A stretch of DNA of 39,656 bases from JAADEM01 sp965371855 (lineage in GTDB: Bacteria > Bacteroidota > Bacteroidia > Bacteroidales > Marinilabiliaceae): NCBI GenBank assembly GCA_965371855.1, contig CBDUZZ010000041.1, forward strand, positions 1-39,656. The letters are read 5' to 3'. Positions within the stretch are counted from its first letter, which is position 1. Each line of letters starts with the position of its first letter. Positions 33,857-39,656 of the stretch are shown in pieces. The translations under genes were made by a program, and so were the position numbers. The notes beneath the pieces were generated by a model. It was not told where the DNA came from. It worked only from the letters and a program-made list of their open reading frames with translations, and searched no databases.

Positions 33857-34906
33857 ATGATAGATACATCACAACTTACAATTCAGAAACTGGTAGTGCA
33901 TCATATTGGTAACCGGGCTTTAGGTGAGCAAGTCCGCTACTCGAAAAAACTCATTAGTTTTCAGGAGGATGACCCGATAACAGATATTCTGACACAATAC
34001 TTTTTTAAGTCCTTTAAAACGGAGGCTTACTTTAATTTTGTCAATAGAGAAAACGGAGAACCGAACGCACTGTTTGACATTGCTACTCATGCTTTTGAGC
34101 AGCCTGATTCTTTTTATGATGCATCGTTGGAGGTTGCCGGTTTGTTGTATGAAAGCTCGAATCATCCCAATATTAAGTCAGGTGAATTTTATATGGCACT
34201 GATAAAAGATTGTGTTGTTGATGGTGAGTTGGTTGATGCAATCGGTATTTTTAAGTCTGAAAACAGAGAGACTTTTTTGAAAGTTTATCTTCGTGATCAG
34301 AATTTTGAGGTTGGTGCTCAGGAAGGTATTAACATTAAGAAGTTGGATAAAGGTTGCCTTATTTTTAACACCGAGAAAGATGATGGATTTAAAGTGTGTT
34401 CGATAGATAATATCAATAAAGGTAACGATGCAAAATTCTGGATGGACGATTTTCTTGGATTGAAGCCACGTGAGGATAAATACTATTTCACCAACAACTA
34501 TCTGAACTTGTGCAAGGATTTTGTGGGCGAGGTGTTTAATGAAGATAATGATGTACCCCGTACTGACCAGATTGACATGCTTAATCGTTCAATGGAGTTT
34601 TTTAGTAAAAATGATAACTTTAATGAGCAGTGTTTCGAGAAAGAGGTAATAATGGATCCGGAGGTTGTAGATGCTTTTCGTGATTATAAAACATTTTTCG
34701 AGACAGAGAAGAGTATGCCACTGCAAAGTGAGTTTGATATATCGAAGAGTGCCGTTAAGCAGGAAAAAAGATTTTTTAAATCAGTGTTAAAACTGGATAA
34801 GAATTTCCATGTTTATATCCATGGCAAGCGGCAATATGTCGAGCAGGGATATGATCAGGCAAAAGGATTAAAGTATTATAAGTTATATTATGAGGTTGAG
34901 AGTTAG
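33857..34906 (+). CDS. Nucleoid-associated protein, NA37 (NdpA/YejK) family
   Basis: A 349-residue cytoplasmic protein of the NA37 family, represented by E. coli YejK/NdpA, a nucleoid-associated protein. The opening LTIQKLVVHHIGNRALGE, the block FKVYLRDQNFEVGA-like (FLKVYLRDQNFEVGAQEGI) and DAKFWMDDFLGLKPREDKYY are typical. Family members bind DNA or associate with the nucleoid; the detailed role is poorly defined. The 3' end overlaps the EEP lipoprotein gene by 17 bp, so the two are translationally coupled. The start ATG at 33857 is supported by the family opening. Confidence 0.9.
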   Translation: MIDTSQLTIQKLVVHHIGNRALGEQVRYSKKLISFQEDDPITDILTQYFFKSFKTEAYFNFVNRENGEPNALFDIATHAFEQPDSFYDASLEVAGLLYESSNHPNIKSGEFYMALIKDCVVDGELVDAIGIFKSENRETFLKVYLRDQNFEVGAQEGINIKKLDKGCLIFNTEKDDGFKVCSIDNINKGNDAKFWMDDFLGLKPREDKYYFTNNYLNLCKDFVGEVFNEDNDVPRTDQIDMLNRSMEFFSKNDNFNEQCFEKEVIMDPEVVDAFRDYKTFFETEKSMPLQSEFDISKSAVKQEKRFFKSVLKLDKNFHVYIHGKRQYVEQGYDQAKGLKYYKLYYEVES

Positions 34907-35783
34907 TTCTTTTTTATCTGTAATATTTGTTTCGTTACTTGCTGTTTCTTCCTGCAATAATGATGAACAACCATATTGTGGTAAGATTGATTACTGTAAT
35001 TGTGTTACTCCCGGGAGTAATAGCCGGTTTGAAATTGTAACATTTAACATGAAGGAGTTTCCTTTGAGTGGAGATGAAACTATTATTTATGTTTCTGAGT
35101 TGTTAATGCAGATGGATGCCGATATAGTGGCAGTGCAGGAGATAAGTACTTCATATGAGTTAGATAAGCTGGCTAAGTCAATGTCGGGGTGGAAGGCTCT
35201 TTTTTCTCCATCACAGTCATGGACAATGTCTTTAGGTTATTTGTATAAAACTAGTGAAGTTCAGTTGGCAGAAGACGAAACTGAAGCTCTGTTTACAGAT
35301 GATAGTTACATCTTTCCCAGACCTCCATTGAAAATAAAAGTTACCCATATTCCAACGGGTGAACAGGTTTACATCATTAATCTGCATCTGAAATGTTGTG
35401 GTGGAACCGATAATGAAAACAGGCGCAGGAATGCATCAATAAAACTTAAAGACTACATAGACTCAAATCTTAATGATGATAAGGTTGTTGTAACTGGTGA
35501 TTTTAATGATCGAGTTGATGGAGTAGGGGATGAGAAAAATGTATTCTGGAACTTTATTGAGGATTCGCAAAACTACGAATTTGCCGATATGAGTATTGCA
35601 ACCGGAAATACAGCTTATTGGTCATATCCTTCATACCCCAGCCATATTGATCATATGCTGATAACTAATGAATGTTTCGATGATGTTGACACCATCTTTA
35701 CAATCAGACCTGATATGTGTGTGCCTGAATTTCGTTCAATCGTTAGTGACCACAGACCGGTTGAGTTAATTGTTTTTCACTGA
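34890..35783 (+). CDS. Endonuclease/exonuclease/phosphatase-family lipoprotein
   Basis: A 297-residue lipoprotein of the EEP (DNase I-like) superfamily. The signal peptide ends at Cys22 (LAVSSC). Catalytic motifs are present in order: TFNMKEF with Asn53, VAVQEIS with Glu84, GDFNDR with its Asp/Asn pair, and a C-terminal SDHRPVEL with Asp287/His288. The family includes DNases, sphingomyelinases and phosphatases; surface localisation favours nucleic-acid or phospholipid breakdown outside the cytoplasm. Two Cys-rich spots (YCGKIDYCNC, LKCCGG) may form disulfides. It begins inside the NA37 gene (17-bp overlap) and ends 4 bp from the convergent creatininase-family gene. Confidence 0.9.
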   Translation: MRLRVSSFLSVIFVSLLAVSSCNNDEQPYCGKIDYCNCVTPGSNSRFEIVTFNMKEFPLSGDETIIYVSELLMQMDADIVAVQEISTSYELDKLAKSMSGWKALFSPSQSWTMSLGYLYKTSEVQLAEDETEALFTDDSYIFPRPPLKIKVTHIPTGEQVYIINLHLKCCGGTDNENRRRNASIKLKDYIDSNLNDDKVVVTGDFNDRVDGVGDEKNVFWNFIEDSQNYEFADMSIATGNTAYWSYPSYPSHIDHMLITNECFDDVDTIFTIRPDMCVPEFRSIVSDHRPVELIVFH

Positions 35784-35787
35784 GAAA

Positions 35788-36555
35788 TTAATAACTATAG
35801 AATTTTTTACGTGGTGTTATAGCTAACTCATAAATAAACCTCCCCAGCTTTTGGCACAGATCATTGAAATATCTTTCTCCTTTTTGTGCTGTGGCATGCG
35901 ATGGGTTTCCAATGCCTGTATCATTTGTTATTTCAGTCCATTTACGTTCACTCCATGCCCATTTTTCATTTAATCCCTGAACAGTAAATTTTTTATGCTG
36001 ACCGTTACCTGCTTCATCCAATGGTAGTACCATTTCAGGATAGATATGCAACATAAGGCTTGTTTCCATTTCATCAGCATGATCGCCGGGATAATCGAAA
36101 TATTGGTTGTGGTCGAGAGCCTGAAACCAGTTGGCAGAGCACAAACACATCTCAGGGTATTCGTATCCGACTTCTCTTATAATAGATTTAAAATCGTTAC
36201 CGCCATGTCCGTTTAATATAAGAAGTTTTTTCACATTGCTTTTAAGTAAAGAGGCGATAATATCTTCAATTATCTTTTTTTGTGTTGAAGGCAACATGTT
36301 TATTACATACGGAATGTCAGTCTGTCCAGTGTTTACTCCAAAAGGTATTCCCGGCAGAACGATCACTTTAGCTCCGTATTCAGAAGCAATTTCTGAGGAT
36401 CTGTTTACGATTACAGATACTTCATAATTATCGGTTCCGTAAGGAAGGTGATAGTTATGAGCTTCTGTGGCTCCCCATGGCAAAATGGCGAGATCATATT
36501 TTTCATCTTTTAAATACTTGTAGTTGAGTTGTTTTAGATCATGATTATTTTCCAT
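35788..36555 (-). CDS. Creatininase-family amidohydrolase
   Basis: A 255-residue cytoplasmic enzyme of the creatininase superfamily, which hydrolyse small cyclic or linear amides with a two-metal site. Metal-ligand motifs are complete: GATEAHNYHLP (Glu31, with His33 and His36), TDN (Asp42), LNGHGGND (His117), and DHADEMETS (Glu162 and Glu164). The family also includes 3-dehydro-scyllo-inosose and formamide-type hydrolases, so creatinine itself is not implied. The gene is monocistronic and divergent from menF. The substrate cannot be predicted. Confidence 0.9.
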   Translation of the reverse strand: MENNHDLKQLNYKYLKDEKYDLAILPWGATEAHNYHLPYGTDNYEVSVIVNRSSEIASEYGAKVIVLPGIPFGVNTGQTDIPYVINMLPSTQKKIIEDIIASLLKSNVKKLLILNGHGGNDFKSIIREVGYEYPEMCLCSANWFQALDHNQYFDYPGDHADEMETSLMLHIYPEMVLPLDEAGNGQHKKFTVQGLNEKWAWSERKWTEITNDTGIGNPSHATAQKGERYFNDLCQKLGRFIYELAITPRKKFYSY

Positions 36556-36660
36556 AGCCTATGTTGTTTTTATTATTAAGATTGTGATGTTAAAGTAAAT
36601 GTTTTTTAAAACTAAATCAAATAGCTAATAAATATTATATGTTGCTAAGTTGAGTTTTAT

Positions 36661-36668
36661 TATCTTTG
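36661..36668 (+). promoter_or_regulatory. Predicted -7 box for menF
   Basis: TATCTTTG matches TAnnTTTG, 40 bp before the ATG at 36709. The nearest TTG upstream is 16 bp away, which is short for a -33 box. Confidence 0.45.
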
Positions 36669-36708
36669 AGTTTGATAAGTGTGAAATCGTGCTAATTTTT
36701 TTATTGAC

Positions 36709-37782
36709 ATGAACAATAATATTGAAAATGCTTCAAAGATCGATTCCTGGGTGTTTTACCGAAAACCCGTAACATCAGAGATAGTTCATATTACCGGGAA
36801 AGCGCGTGTTGTTGATAATAATAAGGAGTGGCTTAATCAGAAAGGTTTTGTTATAGCTCCTTTTGACAATTCAAAGTATGATACTCTGTTTATTGATACA
36901 ATAAGAAGTGTTCATGTACATACTGAATATGAGATAACAGAACTTTTTAATGATGGTTTGAAATTGCCACTAAGAAAAGATTTGGGTGATGCCTGGCGTG
37001 AAATATCTAAAAGAGAGTATTTGTCACTGTTTCGTCAGATGAAAAGGGAAATTGAATCAACATCATTAGAAAAAGTTGTTCTATCCAGAGTGTTGAATAT
37101 AGAAGGGATTAAACCTCAGCAGGGTATCGATATGTTTATTGAGTTATGCCGTAAGTATCCAAATGCTTTTATTTCGTTTTTTTATTCACCTGGTATTGGA
37201 TTGTGGCTTGGAGCTACTCCGGAAACATTAATGTTGCATAAAGATGACAGGTGTAGAATTGCATCTCTGGCAGGGACAGCCATTTGGCAACCGGAACTGA
37301 CTTTTGAGCAACTCTGGAACAAAAAAGAGTTGGATGAGCAACAAATGGTTACTGATTTTGTTAAAGATATAATTAATGATTTGGGTATTATTGATTTTGA
37401 TATCAAAGGGCCGGAGACGGTTAAAGCCGGTAATATAGCTCATTTGAGAACTACGTTCAGATTTGAGCAGGAAGATATGAATATCATTGACAGGTTAATT
37501 AGTCGATTGCATCCTACACCTGCTGTTTGTGGGTTGCCTCAGGACAGATCAAGGGAATTGATAGCAGAGGTTGAGAGGTATGATCGTAATTACTACGCAG
37601 GTTTTTTTGGCCCGGTTTGTAATGATGATTTTAGTCTATTTGTTAATTTGAGATGTCTCCAATTCACAAACAAAGGAGTTCAGTTATATGTTGGAGGAGG
37701 GCTTACTAAGGATTCGCAACCGGAGGAAGAGTGGGAAGAGACTCAAATGAAAGCACAAACACTCTTGTCGGTTATTAGTTAA
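36709..37782 (+). CDS. menF: Isochorismate synthase
   Basis: A 357-residue chorismate-utilising enzyme that converts chorismate to isochorismate, the first step of menaquinone synthesis. The chorismate-binding domain includes LEKVVLSRVL (catalytic Lys region), GLWLGATPETLM, IASLAGTA, LRTTFRF, LHPTPAVCGLPQ and YVGGGLTKDSQPEEEWEE, whose acidic residues bind Mg2+. It is the short, MenF/EntC-like form. The assignment to MenF rather than a siderophore EntC or anthranilate synthase rests on menD following 128 bp downstream. It probably has its own promoter near 36661. Confidence 0.93.
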   Translation: MNNNIENASKIDSWVFYRKPVTSEIVHITGKARVVDNNKEWLNQKGFVIAPFDNSKYDTLFIDTIRSVHVHTEYEITELFNDGLKLPLRKDLGDAWREISKREYLSLFRQMKREIESTSLEKVVLSRVLNIEGIKPQQGIDMFIELCRKYPNAFISFFYSPGIGLWLGATPETLMLHKDDRCRIASLAGTAIWQPELTFEQLWNKKELDEQQMVTDFVKDIINDLGIIDFDIKGPETVKAGNIAHLRTTFRFEQEDMNIIDRLISRLHPTPAVCGLPQDRSRELIAEVERYDRNYYAGFFGPVCNDDFSLFVNLRCLQFTNKGVQLYVGGGLTKDSQPEEEWEETQMKAQTLLSVIS

Positions 37783-37783
37783 T

Positions 37784-37812
37784 GTGATGATGTGATGATT
37801 TGATGATTTGAG
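37784..37812. repeat. GATGATTTGA degenerate repeat between menF and menD
   Basis: Near-tandem GTGATGAT and GATGATTTGA units lie directly after the menF stop. They overlap the area where a -33 box for menD would be expected. Confidence 0.45.
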
Positions 37813-37819
37813 AAATCTT

Positions 37820-37827
37820 TATCTTTG
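37820..37827 (+). promoter_or_regulatory. Predicted -7 box for menD
   Basis: TATCTTTG matches TAnnTTTG, 83 bp before the menD ATG. It suggests menD can be transcribed on its own as well as by read-through from menF. Confidence 0.4.
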
Positions 37828-37910
37828 CTATATTCACCTTATCGGATGACAGAGAGACAGAATCCAGAATGTTAACTTTCAACTTTATAAACCTGATGAA
37901 CTAATTATTA

Positions 37911-39608
37911 ATGAGCAGTAGCGTATCTGATAAAAAAGTGGTTAATCTTCTTGCCGGCCTGTTTAAAGCACATGGTATAACTGATATAGTAATATCTCCC
38001 GGATCGAGAAGTGCACCTTTGATTTTGACATTTGCCGGTGATGAACGTTTCAACTGTTTAACTATCGTTGATGAGCGTAGTGCCGGGTTTTTTGCCCTTG
38101 GCATGGCAACACAGTTGGGCAGACCGGTTGCATTGGTTTGTACCAGTGGTTCGGCTTTGCTTAATTATGCTCCGGCAATCGCAGAAGCTTATTACAGGCA
38201 TATTCCTCTGATAGTTATATCTGCCGATAGGCCACCGGAGCTGATTGATCAGGGTGACGGTCAGACAATACGTCAGGATGGAGCACTGAATAATCACCTT
38301 AATTACTCATGCAGTTTACCATGTGATATTCATGGCAAAGAAGAGGCATGGTATGTTAAACGACTTATTAATGAAGCAATAATAAATTGTAATATTAATA
38401 AGAAAGGGCCTGTTCATCTTAATGTGCCTTTCAGGGAGCCTTTATATGGTAAAACCGGTAGTCACAAGGAGAAGATCCGTGTTATTGATTTCATGAATCC
38501 TCAAATGGAGTTGTCTTCTGCCCAGAGAAACAATCTTGCAGGAATATGGAATTCGTCATCAAATATTCTGATTTTACTTGGTGAGAGTGGAGGCAGTGAA
38601 GAGTTGGAAGGATTGTTAAACAGAATTGGCGACTCAAAACAAGCCGTTGTTATTACTGAGACTCTTACAAATGTTAGCGGTAAAAATATTTTTTCTTGTA
38701 TCGATAGGGTTATTTCAAGTGTAACCGAAGAGGAGGTTGCTGTTTTTCAACCTAATCTGCTAATCTCTACAGAAGGGGCTGTTGTATCGAAAATGATAAA
38801 GACCTTTTTGAGGAACAATCCGCCCAAATATCATTGGCATGTGAGTGAAAATGAACCGTTGATGGATACTTATATGCACCTGACTCACTCTATTCCTATT
38901 CCGATAGAAGTCTTGTTAAAAGGTCTTTTGCCGGTGATTAAAGAAAAGAAACCCGGATATTTTGAACTATGGAGTCATCGATTCGAAAGGTCAGCAAAAC
39001 ATCACAATGAATATCTGAAAGAGATATCATGGAGTGATTTAAAGGTTTTTGAATTGTTGAAAAGTCATATTCCTGTTCAGTATAATGTTCACTGGGGAAA
39101 TAGTACGGTAGTGAGGTATGTTCAGCTTTTTGAGGAATTTTATAAAATCACATGTTACTCAAACCGAGGGACCAGTGGGATAGATGGTTCCGTTAGTACA
39201 GCTGTAGGAGCATGTTATGCAACTCAGGAAGAAACGTTATTGGTACTTGGCGATCTCTCTTTTATGTATGATAGTAACGGCTTGTGGAATAATTATCTTT
39301 CATCAAAATTGAAAATTATTGTGATTAATAATGGCGGTGGCGGTATTTTCAGATTTATTCCCGGGCCGGCGGAATCAGGTTATCTTGAAGATTTTTTTGA
39401 GGCGAATCACAGTAAGTCTATACAACCTTTAGCCGATATGTATGGGTTGGAATATTTGTGTGCTACCAACGAAGATGATCTGGTTAAACTACTGCCACAG
39501 CTTTTTTTAGAAAATGAAAAGACGGTTGTTTTAGAGATATTTACTCCAGGAATAGAAAATGCAAAAATTCTGAAAAACTATTTCAAACGATTAAAAGAGG
39601 AATTTTGA
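37911..39608 (+). CDS. menD: 2-succinyl-5-enolpyruvyl-6-hydroxy-3-cyclohexene-1-carboxylate synthase
   Basis: A 565-residue thiamine-diphosphate enzyme that joins isochorismate to 2-oxoglutarate (with loss of CO2) in menaquinone synthesis. The N-terminal domain has ISPGSRSAPL and the catalytic Glu55 in DERSAGFFALGMA, plus CTSGSALLNYAPAIAEAYY. The ThDP/Mg2+ motif is in LVLGDLSFMYDSNGLWN (Gly-Asp ... Asn), followed by NNGGGGIFRFIP. Length and motif order are normal for MenD. It follows menF and would lead into further men genes beyond the window edge. The ATG at 37911 fits the family start. Confidence 0.97.
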   Translation: MSSSVSDKKVVNLLAGLFKAHGITDIVISPGSRSAPLILTFAGDERFNCLTIVDERSAGFFALGMATQLGRPVALVCTSGSALLNYAPAIAEAYYRHIPLIVISADRPPELIDQGDGQTIRQDGALNNHLNYSCSLPCDIHGKEEAWYVKRLINEAIINCNINKKGPVHLNVPFREPLYGKTGSHKEKIRVIDFMNPQMELSSAQRNNLAGIWNSSSNILILLGESGGSEELEGLLNRIGDSKQAVVITETLTNVSGKNIFSCIDRVISSVTEEEVAVFQPNLLISTEGAVVSKMIKTFLRNNPPKYHWHVSENEPLMDTYMHLTHSIPIPIEVLLKGLLPVIKEKKPGYFELWSHRFERSAKHHNEYLKEISWSDLKVFELLKSHIPVQYNVHWGNSTVVRYVQLFEEFYKITCYSNRGTSGIDGSVSTAVGACYATQEETLLVLGDLSFMYDSNGLWNNYLSSKLKIIVINNGGGGIFRFIPGPAESGYLEDFFEANHSKSIQPLADMYGLEYLCATNEDDLVKLLPQLFLENEKTVVLEIFTPGIENAKILKNYFKRLKEEF

Positions 39609-39615
39609 GATGATG

Positions 39616-39656
39616 GTAGAAAGGAGAAAGGTAAAAGGAGAAAGGAGAAAGGAGAA
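39616..39656. repeat. GGAGAAA tandem repeat at the window edge
   Basis: Starting 8 bp after the menD stop, GGAGAAA units (with GGTAAAA and GGTAGAAA variants) repeat to the end of the window and may continue beyond it. No coding sense was seen. Confidence 0.7.

Overview
The window comes from an AT-rich chromosome of the phylum Bacteroidetes, most likely a Bacteroidales/Marinilabiliales-type organism. The support is a SusC/SusD pair, a type IX secretion sorting domain on an exported glycosidase, many Cys-anchored lipoproteins, menaquinone genes (menF, menD), and promoters of the Bacteroidetes form TTTG-N19/20-TAnnTTTG. No tRNA or rRNA gene was recognised. A potassium-channel gene runs in from the left edge.

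Positions 398-16014 form a carbohydrate-utilisation region that I read as a chitosan/glucosamine locus. The rightward arm is SusC (7850), SusD (10876) and a PKD surface lipoprotein (12336), closed by a terminator; a GH8 chitosanase-like enzyme with a type IX sorting tail follows. The leftward arm is a GH2 lipoprotein with the Asp/Glu catalytic pair of exo-beta-D-glucosaminidases, an FHS-type MFS sugar permease, two ROK-family proteins and a fold-III PLP enzyme. A LacI-type regulator lies convergent to the GH8 gene. In the 394-bp divergent intergenic region, two nearly identical 21-bp sites (core ATGCAA-N4-TTGCAT) sit one on the -33 box of the GH2 promoter and one at the expected +1 of the susC promoter. 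The inferred flow is: GH8 cuts chitosan outside the cell, SusCD imports oligomers, GH2 releases glucosamine in the periplasm, the permease imports it, and a ROK kinase phosphorylates it. No glucosamine-6-phosphate deaminase is present in the window.

Positions 16118-25747 hold housekeeping and mixed genes: purA, an MFS protein, a small helical protein, a TPR lipoprotein-like protein, a broken DUF2202 gene, a lipoprotein Fe/Mn superoxide dismutase, a TPR/beta-propeller protein, a DEDDh exonuclease, a four-helix-bundle (S23-type) protein and an FAH-family hydrolase.

Positions 25807-39656 hold a large metalloprotease-like/beta-propeller/barrel protein, a GH13 enzyme whose leader carries a 121-bp inverted-repeat element, a TlpA-like lipoprotein, an AAA/DUF4143 ATPase preceded by palindromes at an exact 32-bp period, a nucleoid-associated (NA37) protein overlapping an EEP-family lipoprotein, a creatininase-family protein, and menF-menD. 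Degenerate low-complexity repeats recur between genes.

The best candidates for an undescribed system are the LacI-controlled chitosan locus with its twin operators and the palindrome array beside the DUF4143 ATPase. All functions are inferred from reading the sequence; no database search was run.
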